This document shows, one piece after another, positions 22,871 through 33,665 of a stretch of 64,000 bases of DNA (position 1 is the first letter of the stretch; each line of letters opens with the position of its first letter). The notes under the pieces were generated by a model. The model had not been told where the DNA came from, did no database searches, and worked only from the letters and a program-made list of their open reading frames with translations. Origin of the DNA: Incurvaria masculella (taxonomy: Eukaryota; Arthropoda; Insecta; Lepidoptera; Incurvariidae); the NCBI GenBank assembly GCA_946894095.1, contig OX335646.2, forward strand, positions 13,572,077 through 13,636,076, read 5' to 3'. The position numbers and the translations under genes are program-made.

Positions 22871-25254
22871 TATGAGAAATTAGAGTGTTTTCATTTACCC
22901 CGTCGAAATTACAGCAATACTTGATATCCCGATGTTTACTTCGACTACCACCTTCTGTCTTGAAGATTTAGGGTACTTTTCCTCGAGGTGGCTTCCGTTA
23001 TTTCTTTTGATTAGTCATACGAGTATGTGTATTGTTTGATTATTTTCATGTGACCAGTCATGGATTTTTTGTGCCGCACCCAAAGCTACCGATTTTAGCC
23101 CAATACACTTTCCATACCAGGACCTATGACCAGAGCTAAATTGATCCGGAAATGAATGAAGGGTTTTGATATAGATGAACAGACAAACATTGCGGACGTA
23201 TTATTTGTTTGATATTTTCTGAGCATTTAGACACACTAACCCAAAAATCCACTCATTAGGCAGGGACGACTATTCGAGACATTAGGAACAGAATGAAAAT
23301 GCGCTGCCGCGGGTGGGGGTCGGCGGCGGTTAGGCTTGTGGGTTTAAGATGACGGGGTGAATTCCTCCGCAGATTACATTCCGTTCTCTCATTTCCCGTT
23401 CTGCGGACCTATTCTTGGAATCCCGTGCTCAGAAATCTATCAGTGGAGTAAACTCCTTATAAAGCTGTTTTCAAAGCTATTTTCTCGACGGAAAACCATG
23501 AATAATTGCAATATCGTGCTCCGGAATCTTTCCTTCGAGAACACTGCTTTGACCACTCGGGGATTACCGTGATAAATGAACTCACCAGGTGAATAGGCAA
23601 GCGAGTGATTTAATCTAACGTTTAGTTGCATTTCATATAATGCTATCTGATTCATTTCTGTTAAAACATATAGACATAGATATATTTACACATATAGACA
23701 TATTGACAGTATATTTTAGAATCCAAAATTTCAAAAGCGTAGTAGAACATTACGAGCACGTAAAAAGTTTTCACACATAGTATGGGAAATTGCTAGGGCA
23801 ACGACTGTCTTAAGGCGGAAGGCCAATAATACGTCATTTGAAATTTCACGGGGTGCAAAATGCAACTTAAAGTCAGAATAAATTACTCCCGTACTTGATC
23901 ACCCGGAGTTTTAATTTACAATTGTACCTCACTACTATAAAAGCAGTTTTGTTAAGTGAAGGATTCCTGACGCTTGGGCATGGAATTCCAAGAATAGTCC
24001 TACAGTTCTCAGCTAGGTAGGAAAAGTGCACGACTCTACCGTGCCCCGGGCTGCTTAGTTAACTCCATCATCCTACTTCTTCCTCGAAACTAAAACCTAT
24101 AAACGAAACAAAAAATGTTGCTAATTATTTCACCGTTGTAAAACGTTAAAAAATGTATTCGAATCGCAACACAGCAAACACACTTTTATCATTTGATTAA
24201 AAATTTGATGTAAACAGATTCCGAAATATTAGTTATCGTTAACCCTTGGCTAAAAGCTTTGAAATTTTATACTCTGATGTTTAATTTGTAGAATTATAGG
24301 AAAATTATTTTCTGTTTGACGTAAATTAACTTTTAGATTGACTCTCCTTTGTTTCGAAACGTTCTTTGATCGCTTTGAATTAATTTTAGAAAAAATATTT
24401 CATCTTTATTTTTTTGTAACCATAAATAATAATAGGTATATGCTCTGTGGTAGAAAACGCTTAATCATTCTTACAGCTTGAGAGGATTAAATTGTAGTCA
24501 TACTTATTACTTTTGTTTAACACATTCCAATACGGATCGAAAATATAAATCATAACTCAAACACAATCAACCTGGATAACAGAAAGTATCTCGATGTCCT
24601 GGCTGTTACAACAAGTAACTGGTTGCGCATTATAATAATTTCGTATATAGGGTGTAGGTAGAGGCCAAGCCAAAAGAAAACTGTTAATTGAGGGACGAAA
24701 GGTTTAGAAAGGGAAACATTTTACAGGTCACAATCACGGGTAACGTCGATATTAGTGTCCGTGACCCTGCCTGTAGGAGTGACTGGTTTTGGGTTGCAAG
24801 ATAATAAGATCTTATCTTCAGCAAACGCAAAGACTGAAGAAGGCACTTGCATGAATTAAAAGCCCCATTCCTTTATATTCGATTCAATTAGAATGTTGAT
24901 GAATATTATAAAAGCAATTCCGTCCCAGTCACGAGTAAGAAGAGTGGGACGTCAAATGCGCGAAACGATGAGCCAAATTGCCCACTCTTTTGGGGCATGG
25001 TGACCGTTATCAGTGGAGTGATGCACTTAACAAGTTAGTTCCATAACATGTTGAAAAAATTGCGAACTTGTGAAAAGTGTGTTAAACATAATAAGTATCT
25101 GGTGCTTTGCGTTCTCAAATAGGCAAAAATATTCATGAACTATCTTAAAAAGTTTGAACGTAGAATATAAGCGTCGAAAAAATATACGAATAAAAATGAT
25201 GATAACATGTTTTTTTTATGACGGATTAACATAAAATTGACTTTAGATCATAAT
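22871..25254. other. No supportable gene
   Basis: Segments near 23397-23570 and 23940-24010 share tattcttggaat/attccaagaatag blocks with the inverted-repeat element at 17284. The rest is AT-rich and unremarkable. Confidence 0.4.
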
Positions 25255-25450
25255 GTCCCGTGGGAAGATTTGACAGATCACACCTCGATAGCATTAATAT
25301 GGTAAATCGGCGGAAAGCAGTGGTTCCGTACCGCTGAGGGCTAGGAGGACATGAGAAAAATTTGAGAGGCGTATGTCCAGCATAGGGCACACGCAACTGA
25401 CTGACTGGATTTTCCGATTATCGGTCATTTGAATAAATAAAATATAATAT
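25255..25450 (+). pseudogene. LINE pol 3' end, degraded (same family as 35675)
   Basis: One frame reads GGKQWFRTAEG, a stop, EDMRKI, a stop, then EAYVQHRA, followed by a stop and a short ataaataaaat tail. I recognise this as the C-terminal end of endonuclease/reverse-transcriptase LINE proteins common in Lepidoptera. Two in-frame stops show that it is dead. A minus-strand copy of the same segment, with those stops absent, lies at 35675-35790, which confirms that it is a repeat. Confidence 0.72.
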
Positions 25451-26199
25451 AATACTTATTATGTAAGCAATGGGGATAAGAAGCACCGGTAAAATGGCTA
25501 CACACGCAATGCCTACTGAACATGTAGGTACTTTTGTTCTTATTACAAAACAGAGTGGCTTGTGAATAAGTAATAAGTATATAATTTAATCCGAATTTAT
25601 TCTACACCAGAGATGACGTTGTTTAATTTTAGCGCAAACACGGTTAATACATGTAAGATTTAACGTTTGGATATAAATTAAAAAAATAACTACAGCGATC
25701 TGTTTTCCCAAACGTGCCTAAAGTAGTATAACTTCAAAAATAACACGTGCTAAGACACTCGATAAAAAAAAAATACTCCGGAACATTCCGTAATTCGGAC
25801 TCCCGCCCCGTTTGGTTTATTTGCTGTTTGTATTCCCCCGCCTCGTGAAGTCAACTTGTTTAATTAAATGCTGGTCTATTTTAACGGTTCGCTCTCAAGA
25901 CGAAGCTAGTATTGTAATGTTAAAATAAGTAGAAGTATCTTTCGGAATCAAAATTAAACGATACATCTCAATACGAAAATATACTATTTTGAAACTGAAC
26001 CGTGAGCTCTTAAATCAGTTTTAACAAGGTCCGCAAAATTAAATATGCTCCTATATTTTTCTGTTTGAATAACTTTTTTTATTGTTGCATTTATTGTATC
26101 CTAAATCGAAATCCATTTACGGATTAAATAAAAAAAATATGCAGACATCCCATATTTTAGGTAAGGAAAGTTAATACTTCATTTCTATAATATATTTGA

Positions 26200-27400
26200 C
26201 TCTTATTATTATTTGAAGTTGGGCTGCGGGCTTTTTTGCCCGCTGTCACTGCGACCTTTACAGATCTATTGTGACTTTTCCCTTATTACAGTTCACCATC
26301 AATTCCTGCCTCCTTCAGGAAGTGCAGAATTTTTTGAGGTGTGATGACTTTGATATCATCTGGGTCATGCTTAGAGCAACGCGGCCCGGTCGAGCCAGGC
26401 CGCGTTGCTCTAAGGGGTCTAGTAAGTATCCCCCAAGGATGGCGTTTCTTTTATGAATTAGTGGTCCACAGTCGCACAGAAGGTGGATCGGTGTCTCCTC
26501 TTGTTCAAGACAGAACCTGCATAAATCTGAATCTGTCAACCTCATCCTGTGCAGGTGTTTGTTAAGGTTACAGTGACCTGTTAGAGCTCTGGTAATTACT
26601 CTGAGTTGATTTCGGCTTAGGTTGATTAGCTCGAATGCTCTTTTCTGGGAAAATTCCATTATAAGGGCCTTGGCGTGCTTTAGTCCTGGTTTGCTTTTCC
26701 ACTGGCACAGGCTTTGGTTTTGAGCCCAGTCATGTAATGTTCCGAGTGCAGTGCTTTTGGAAATCCCACAGGATGGTTCAGGTCCCATCTGGGGTTTATT
26801 AGCTCCTTCTTTCGCCAGTTCATCGGCATTTTCGTTGCCGTCGATTCCTGAGTGACCTGGTACCCATCTTAGGGTTACGTCATTCATTTCTCCTAGCACA
26901 TTCAGCGTTTGGATGCAGTTAAGGGTGAGCTTAGATTTAATCTCTGCAGATAGTAGTGCCTTCAAGGCTGCCTGACTATCTGAGAGGATGAAGATGTGTT
27001 GGTTTTTGTAGGATCGTAGTAGGTTTTCGTGTACGCAATCTTTGATTGCAAATACTTGAGCCTGATATATGGACGTGTGTTTCCCTAGGTTTTTGGATTT
27101 CCGCACCCTGGGCTTATCTCCGTATACTCCTGATCCTATGTATTTTTTCGCCACATTTAGAGCCGTCTGTGTACCACACTAGGTCTCCGTTCCTGAATTT
27201 GGTTGTCTTCGATGTCCATTCACTTCGTTCAGGAATTTGTACTGAATAATTCCTTTTGAAATTGTATTCGGTCTTCATGATTTGACTCCTAAAATTAATT
27301 CCTAACAAGTTTATAATGCTTTGGACAGAGGATGGTAAACATTTTATTATAGATTTATCGGTAGTTAAATAGACACAGTTTTTTTCTTTATTCAAAGATA
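26200..27400 (-). mobile_element. LINE 3' fragment with RNase H domain, minus strand
   Basis: A 5'-truncated non-LTR retrotransposon. Its 3' end on the minus strand is an aataataataag tail at about 26205-26217, shortly after a small hairpin (cgggcttttttgcccg, 26228-26243). Only the RNase H and zinc-binding C-terminal parts of the ORF2 protein remain. An inserted palindrome at 26370-26414 lies within the former reading frame. Confidence 0.8.
26286..27395 (-). pseudogene. LINE ORF2 C-terminus: RNase H plus CCHC motif, frameshifted
   Basis: Two minus-strand frames make one decayed coding region. The upstream frame (27395-27114) carries the first RNase H aspartate in GDLVWYTDGSK. The frame shifts near 27130, and the downstream frame (27154-26315) carries the remaining catalytic blocks: the second site reads YQAQVFAI where glutamate is usual (YQAEVFAI), the third is ILSDSQAALKAL, and the fourth is WVPGHSGIDGNENADELAK. 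A zinc-binding CRFCLEQEETPIHLLCDC follows. Past the palindrome, a different frame reads DPDDIKVITPQKILHFLKEA and reaches a stop at 26286-26288, which is the likely original end. RNase H domains of this kind occur in I/R1/Loner-type LINEs. The clade is not settled. Confidence 0.82.
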
Positions 27401-28167
27401 AATTAGGAAATTTATAAAAAAAATATGTGTTTTCCTAAACCCACAAAACTAATTGTTTATTTCCATGTTCTTCATCATTCACGTAATTGAAATTGATAAA
27501 AATAAATTATGATAAAGTGGTTGAAAAAACAGCAGTCAACCTAAAAGTTGTAAAATAACCAAATCAGTCAACCTTAACTGACTTTAGTGAAATCGAAATA
27601 AATTTCAAGTCAATCGAGTCTATTTATTCAATGCGAAATAACAAAGCAGAGGCTTAACAACCCAGAGCTGCAAAAACAGGCGGCCGACGTGGCTCTTATG
27701 TTAAATGTATGTAAATTTGGGCCCACCACCGCTCCTTGTGGGCGGACGTAGCGCAGCGGGGGTGAGGCGGGGGTGTGAAGGGCGGCGGGGGGAGGCGAGG
27801 GGCGAGCGGGATTAAAATTGAAAATAAACCGATTATACGCAGCTTGCCTTAAAATGTTTCGTGAAATTATGTGAAAGGATCCAAATTTCACGCGTGATTT
27901 CATTTGGGCACACGAAGTACGATACTTGAAAGAATCTGTTTGAAAATATCTATCGTATTTTCTTTAGTATCATGCATCAAGCAATCGTTTTTTTAGAAGA
28001 TGAAAAATATTTAAATCATCGCGTATTAAGAATGTATTTTTTTTCATATGATTCGGTTTTCATCATATTAGGTTATTGTTTTGGTTCTCCCGGAGTCGTA
28101 CCCCCGAATGCGATAATATATAGTAAGTACTAATTAGATTGAAGTCCGGGTTTATTAATTCAAATTA
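27401..28167. other. No supportable gene; GC-rich patch
   Basis: A GC-rich patch at about 27738-27812 sits in otherwise AT-rich sequence. Confidence 0.35.
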
Positions 28168-28625
28168 AGAGTTTTTAGAGCGGGCCTTACCGCTCATCTT
28201 CCCATACAACGGCGGAAAGTAGATCATGCGCAATTTAATTTTCGGAAATGCAAAATTATACTTAAACATATGCTTGATGACCGTTGGCATTATAAAATTG
28301 TGTTTGGTTGTATAGGGTTCTAATCTTTTGCGCGCTTTGTGCAATAACTTTGGACATGGATCACTCAAATATAAAATAAAAACATGCCAAAAATTTTAGT
28401 CATTCAGCCATGAAGATTCAAAATCAATTTCGTTTTGGATTGATTTTTGAATACAGTCATACAATTTTATATTTAAATTGTTTTGTAATCAATTATTTTC
28501 TAAATCGAAACAAATCAAACACTTTGTATGCGCGATGCCTTTTCTTTTAACCGGAGACAGTGCCAGAGCTCGATACCACGACTTAGTGCTGTTCGTGCCG
28601 ATAAGTTAGTCCCGTTGGGCAGGGA
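28168..28625. repeat. Diverged copy of the 21262 TTAA element
   Basis: Shared blocks in the same order as 21262-21803: ccgctcatcttcccatacaa, atgaccgttggcatt, aaaattgtgtttggtt, gcaataactttgga and cccgttgggcagg. The terminal repeats and TTAA flanks are eroded. Confidence 0.65.
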
Positions 28626-28928
28626 ATAGATTGAGATATATGCTAGTTTTATTTTATTTGATGCCATTACGACAAATATTGGCATAAATGGAGGTAGGCA
28701 GAATTTGAATTAATAGATGCACCTTCAATATTGCAGAAAAAACCCCAAATATTGTATTTGCTTATATATGTACTAGCAGCCCGTCCCGGCTTTGCACGGG
28801 CATAATATAATTTAAAAAAATATTATTTTGACACAATGATACACAAATAAACCCTTCCTTCATTGAAATATTTAAAATAAAATAAACTTAGATATTATTG
28901 TTAGATGATTATTAGATAATAAATTACA

Positions 28929-29760
28929 CATTCAGATCTCCTTGCTGGCACAGAAACAATCAAAGCTCGTTTGCTAGGAGTTACTTGCGAGGAATCTGGG
29001 GCGTGGCTTAAAGCTTACCCCTCACCACACCTCGGCACCCTTCTGGAGAAAAACACGCTACGGATTTGCATCGCTCTCCGGATTGGGGCTAAGGTGTGTC
29101 AACCTCACACTTGTATCTGCGGGTCCAGCGTTGATAGCTTTGGTCATCATGGGCTGTCATGCCGGCGGAGTGCAGGTCGCATGCCTAGACATTATGCAAT
29201 CAACAACATTATCAAACGATCTTTGAACTCCGCTGGAATCCCTAGCATACTAGAACCGCCAGGCCTGTTTCGATCAGACGGCAAAAGACCAGACGGTATG
29301 ACCCTGGTCCCGTGGAAAAAGGGAAAGGCATTAGTGTGGGATGCAACGTGCGCTGACACACTAGCGCCGAGCCACGTCCTTGCTTCCTCGCGCTTAGGTG
29401 GGGCTGCGGCAGCCATTGCTGCAGGTAACAAAAGAAAAAAATATGAGTCGCTATCAGACCTCTTTGAATTTTTACCTTTTGCGGTGGAAACTCTTGGTGC
29501 GTGGTCATCCGAGTCCTTAGCTTTCGCAGATGTGCTTGGAAAACTCTTAAGCGAGTCCTCGGGCGATTCACGCTCCAAAATGTTTTTGGTTCGCCGCATA
29601 AGCATTGAAATTCAAAGAGGAAATGCTATAAGTATTTTAGGGACAATGGCTGCCTCGGCAGACCTAGAGGAGATATTTTATTTATAATGCACATACTATA
29701 TTCTCTATTTAGTTTAATTTGTTTTATGTTCATTACTCTAAAGAAATAAATAAATAAAAG
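28929..29760 (+). mobile_element. 5'-truncated LINE inserted in Helitron copy B
   Basis: The bases TTACA occur at 28924-28928 and 29761-29765, consistent with a 5-bp target duplication. The insert ends in an aaataaataaataaaag tail. Removing it restores the Helitron order seen in copy A (gattattagata...gaaataataa). Confidence 0.75.
28971..29687 (+). CDS. LINE ORF C-terminus: zinc motif and nuclease-like domain (partial)
   Basis: An open frame of 238 codons that continues a longer protein cut off at its N-terminus, so there is no true start here. Visible features are a zinc-binding-like CICGSSVDSFGHHGLSC cluster, followed by GKRPDGMTLVPWKKGKALVW and DATCADT. The RPDG...WDAT arrangement resembles the PD-(D/E)XK nuclease fold used by restriction-like-endonuclease LINEs such as the R2/R4 groups (family knowledge). 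The assignment to that group is inferred from the motifs. No stop interrupts the fragment, which suggests a recent insertion. It is 5'-truncated and cannot be autonomous. Confidence 0.65.
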   Translation: MLGVTCEESGAWLKAYPSPHLGTLLEKNTLRICIALRIGAKVCQPHTCICGSSVDSFGHHGLSCRRSAGRMPRHYAINNIIKRSLNSAGIPSILEPPGLFRSDGKRPDGMTLVPWKKGKALVWDATCADTLAPSHVLASSRLGGAAAAIAAGNKRKKYESLSDLFEFLPFAVETLGAWSSESLAFADVLGKLLSESSGDSRSKMFLVRRISIEIQRGNAISILGTMAASADLEEIFYL

Positions 29761-30332
29761 TTACAGAAATAATAATTTCAAAGTGCTATAGGGAGAACCG
29801 CGGCCTCCGACGCACTATTTATAGGCACGCTCCCGCCGCCCCGGCCGGCAGGTACCGCCGCAAACGCCGCAATTTTTTAATCTGTAATATCTTCGAAAAT
29901 ATTCATATGCTGTAAAGGGTCATATAGATCTATATTAAATCAACAATGTATTTTATTTTTATTGTGGGAAATCCATAAGAGATAGACATATACCATCGCG
30001 GAGTTTTCTGTAGACCTTTTCAATGTGTACAATACTTAGTACATTATTTTGATAAATCTTGTAGGGTTCAGCCTGCGTTTGCAATGTAAGTGGAAAAAAT
30101 GAATTTTTTACGACATCACATTGGAAACCTCAAAAATAACAGTATTTCTGCACTATTTAATGGATGTTATTATGCATATAAACCTTCCTCTTCAATCACT
30201 CTATATAAAAAAAAACCGCATCGAAATCGGTTGCGTAGTTTTAAAGATTTATGCATACATAGGGATATGGGGATATAGGGATATAGGGATATAGGGACAG
30301 AGAAAGCGACTTTGTTTTATACTATGTTGTGA

Positions 30333-30864
30333 TACGCAGTTCACTGACAATATTCAGCGCGATAGATAGTACCCATTGCAACTATTACTTAGCTTCGAGG
30401 GGAGAAAGATTTAAGTAGTCCCAACAACTACTCGTAAAAAGAATATAATCACGATACCGAGCCAAGTTCGAGAAGCACTTAAAACTTGTATGTTATCTTT
30501 AACAACGTCTTGCGGAGTTTTAATCATGGGTACCGCAGCGGAGCGGGCTGGGTGGCGGCGGGGGTGAGGCGAGGCGGACGGATGCAGGGGGGAGGGGGGG
30601 CGGAAGAGAAGAGATTTTTCAGGAGGCGATATCTTCGCGGAATCGCATAGAATAGGAGTTCATATCCAGTTGTGTTTCAGGCCACCGCTTCGCTGTCATG
30701 AAATGTACAATCGTCACGAGAGTTTTTATTTATCGGCAACGATGCAGATATCTGGAAATATTTATGGTTTTGATATCTTCGGACTGGAAAGGCATTGACT
30801 GTGTGTTTTTTTAGATCTGCACGTGTTGAATAATATCAGACCTACTCTCATTATATTAGTCTAG
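30333..30864. other. No gene; GC-rich patch
   Basis: A purine-rich GC patch (gggtggcggcgggggtgagg and a ggggggaggggggg run) lies at about 30535-30605. Confidence 0.4.
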
Positions 30865-31070
30865 CACACCAAATGGAATCTAGGTGCAATGCCAGGACCT
30901 TCCTTATATTGCACAACTACTTTGAGCTGGATGGAAAACACGAGCAATTTTCATTGGCACTTTCATTCAATACGACGGTATCGACCCGAGCGTTTTTATC
31001 ATTCTAAGTAAGGAACCTTTAGTTTCATGTGGAATCCGAACCTCCGCCAGAGTTGCTTCACGTTGATTTT
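30865..31070 (-). mobile_element. SINE copy, minus strand
   Basis: Order on the plus strand: gcaatgccaggaccttcctt, tatattgcacaac, gagctggatggaaaacacg, ttcattcaatacgacggtat, tttagtttcatgtggaatcc and gaacctcc. This equals the reverse complement of the SINE body, with a remnant of the tRNA-like head at the right. Confidence 0.62.
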
Positions 31071-31933
31071 AAAATGGTAACGTGCCGCAACTGGAAACCG
31101 AAGCTGTCAAATTGAAACCTACAAAACTAGGCATTTACGAATATAGACAAAAATGAAATCCCGACACCAAGTGAAAGATTCTGAAACACAAAATTAATCA
31201 AAAAGTTCTGCCGCCCAATCAACAAAACAGCATACAAAAAAAAAACTGAGAATTGAATAGAATGTTATGTCAAAGGCTTGTAAAATTACCTCCTAAAATT
31301 TAGCAGGCTTTCCCATATCCAAAGGGACGTAGCAAAAGCTCAAACTGACAGGGAAAGAGATATGGGACCTTCACTATTTATTACAAAAAAGGGTGCGTGT
31401 TATCTAGCTTCTAAATTTACACATATAGAAAAAACTTAGGTTGAAATGTTCTTCCTTCACCATCACCGCCATCAACTTGTTCCTGGCAATGGATATTTTA
31501 TACAGCTAGGTTAGCAAGGTAAGATTGGGATTAAATGTTCATAATACTTAAAGATATTCACACCAAAATCGCCGAAATTGGCTAGTCCGATCGAAATATT
31601 AATCATGGCATTAACAATCCCTGCAACATATATACTGTCATTTAGGGTATTGGCTTATATCTATTGGCAAAGCAATGGCTTACAGAATATGAGAGGAACG
31701 TGACAGGAGCTGTTTGTATAAGCCGAGCGGGCGAGGTAGGTGGTCACGAGCGCGCGGGTAAGCCTCGGTGGTGGTCAGGTGGCGCTGCACCAAACCCCGC
31801 TCCCCACATCAGTTGATCTATACCAGTGAGCATGGGCGGACGGGAGGAGCGACGGAAATTCATTTGTTTGGCGGCAGCGTAGCAACGAATTTCGGAAAAC
31901 GTAGTTAGTTCGATCACGAATTCGGGAAACACT
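31071..31933. other. No supportable gene
   Basis: A GC-rich patch at about 31718-31850 shares the phrase ggtggtcaggtggcg with the GC-rich block at 32260, possibly the same unknown repeat. Confidence 0.35.
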
Positions 31934-32130
31934 AAAGAACCGGCCAAGTGCGAGTCGGACTCGCACACGAAGGGTTCCGCACCATCGTACGGAGGTAAGC
32001 AGCTGAGATTTTAACAGAGTTTGTATATATTTTGCCGATACAAATAGGTAAAATAAAAAAATAAAAAATAATAACCGGGTCAACCATACAAAAAACGTAT
32101 TTTTTGGGTTTTGTACCCAGAGGTTTCCAA
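31934..32130. repeat. Rearranged copy of the lepidopteran interspersed repeat
   Basis: The left part, about 31934-31990, is the reverse complement of the repeat's 3' end (aaccggccaagtgcgagtcg, gaagggttccgcaccat). The right part, about 32010-32100, instead reads in forward order (ttgccgatacaaataggtaa, accatacaaaaaacgtattt). The two orientations meet head to head. Confidence 0.6.
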
Positions 32131-33399
32131 CGGATCAAAAAATAAATCGCTCGCAAATCGTAATCGGAATACGGACGACGACACTAAGAAGTGTTAACGC
32201 GCACTGATTCTAAAGCCGGCAAAAAAAATGTTCGGTACCATACCTGGGTTGAAGTCAGGAGCAGGTGGTCAGGTGGCGAATAGCGCCTGGAGCATGTGGT
32301 CGGGCGGCGAATGGCACTCGCCCCCGCGTGGCGAAGTTCGAGCGACTGTGTCCCCTCAGCTGTGGACGCACCGCACCACAGGGCGAGTCGTTGGAAGAGC
32401 CCACTCAGACTCAGGGGTGATGAAGCGCCTGGAGCACGTGGTCGTTGGCGGAGCCCTCTCCAAGGAGCCAGGGGTGGGCGCCGAAGAGACGGAGGTTGCT
32501 GTTGTGCTCCAAGGAGTCAGTCCGAAAGCGGCGACGCGAGAACCCGGCCCGCGACTTGCGTCACTCGCGGCGGTCGGCGGTCTCCTCAGCGGTATGCGCT
32601 CGCGCCGTGGCGGGCGAAAAAGATGGCTGCCTTTCATGGTCCTCTCCCATTGGCTCTGTAGGGTCACCTGACTGTCGCTAGGCGCGCTGAGGGAGACAGC
32701 ATCCTTGAATTGCTGGATGGTAGAAAGAGACGGTACCAATGTTCGTGGTTTGTTGTTTGGTTTCTAGAAGAATTTTGTCGGTTGGTTCCTTGAAACGTGT
32801 AAATTTCCATTATGTAGATAACCATAAATGTCCATTGTGAGCATGCATAGGCACTGACATTGTTCTGAAGGCAACCGTAAGTGTAGATCAATAAGGATAA
32901 GATATACAAATATTGATAATGCCTAATAAAATTAATAGAGTAACGTATGTGACTGCTACTAATTCTGCTATTCAATTCAAGAAAAAGCAATTATGTGTCT
33001 GAGTTTGTTATTTATTTACAACAAAAATAATTCAAACAGATTTTGATATGAGAGGGTGCTTTTAAAATTCACGCTCAATGCAAAATAAAATGAAGTTATA
33101 TGGGAATATATTTTTGGGTCGTCTCATCTATAATGGTTTAAGCCTTTTTTCGGGTATTGGTGTCATGACTTTTGTGGTTAATGTGGTTCTATTTGGGAAT
33201 TGTTTACGACTCTCGCCTTCATTCTTTTATTTCTATTTTTCTTTTTCATAAACTATGATTGTTGGAATAAATTATGAATAATAGGAATATTCGACTTCAA
33301 TCATTGACACTCCATTAATTTTAGTCAAAACATTTACTGTTTCGATGTATTTTATCTGTGCTTGAATATACGGGTAGACGGCTTATACCACACCTATGT
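32131..33399. other. GC-rich block of unknown origin and AT-rich tract
   Basis: A GC-rich block lies at about 32255-32630, with long overlapping frames on both strands (up to 147 codons). No frame has a recognisable domain and all are open simultaneously, as expected from a stop-poor composition. It includes the repeated phrase gcgcctggagcacgtggtcg/gcgcctggagcatgtggtcg. It may be a repeat fragment. Confidence 0.4.
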
Positions 33400-33665
33400 C
33401 AACGTATGTACTGTCATCAGTATACTAGCCCAACACACCAGATGGGAACTACGTGTCAGGCCAGGACTTTCCTTATATTGCACGGTTTCATTAAACTGAA
33501 TGGAAAATACGGACAATCGTTACTGCCGCTTCGACCATTGTACATTCAATGCGACGGTAACGACCCTGCCGGGATTATCCCTAACACATAATTAAGCGGA
33601 CCTAATGTTTAACCTGAGATCCTTACCACGAATAAGGAATTCCTTAGTCACCCCTTACGACATGC
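33400..33665 (-). mobile_element. SINE copy, minus strand
   Basis: Plus-strand order: cccaacacaccagatgggaa, caggccaggactttccttat, attgcacggtttcattaaac, gaatggaaaatacggacaat, ttcaatgcgacggtaacgac. This is the reverse complement of the SINE body. A degraded head follows to about 33660. Confidence 0.65.

Larger units (their letters stand above)
28773..30332 (-). mobile_element. Non-autonomous Helitron, copy B, minus strand, interrupted
   Basis: On the minus strand it begins TCACAACATAGTATAAAAC (30332 leftward) and ends with the hairpin gcccgt/acgggc and CTAG at 28773-28776. The flanking bases again put it between A and T. Outside the LINE inserted at 28929-29760 it aligns along its length with copy A, including the CG-rich block near 29800-29870. 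Confidence 0.85.

Noticed and set aside
29192..29605. Minus-strand frames of 137 and 109 codons
   Set aside because: They are antisense to the LINE protein fragment at 28971-29687.
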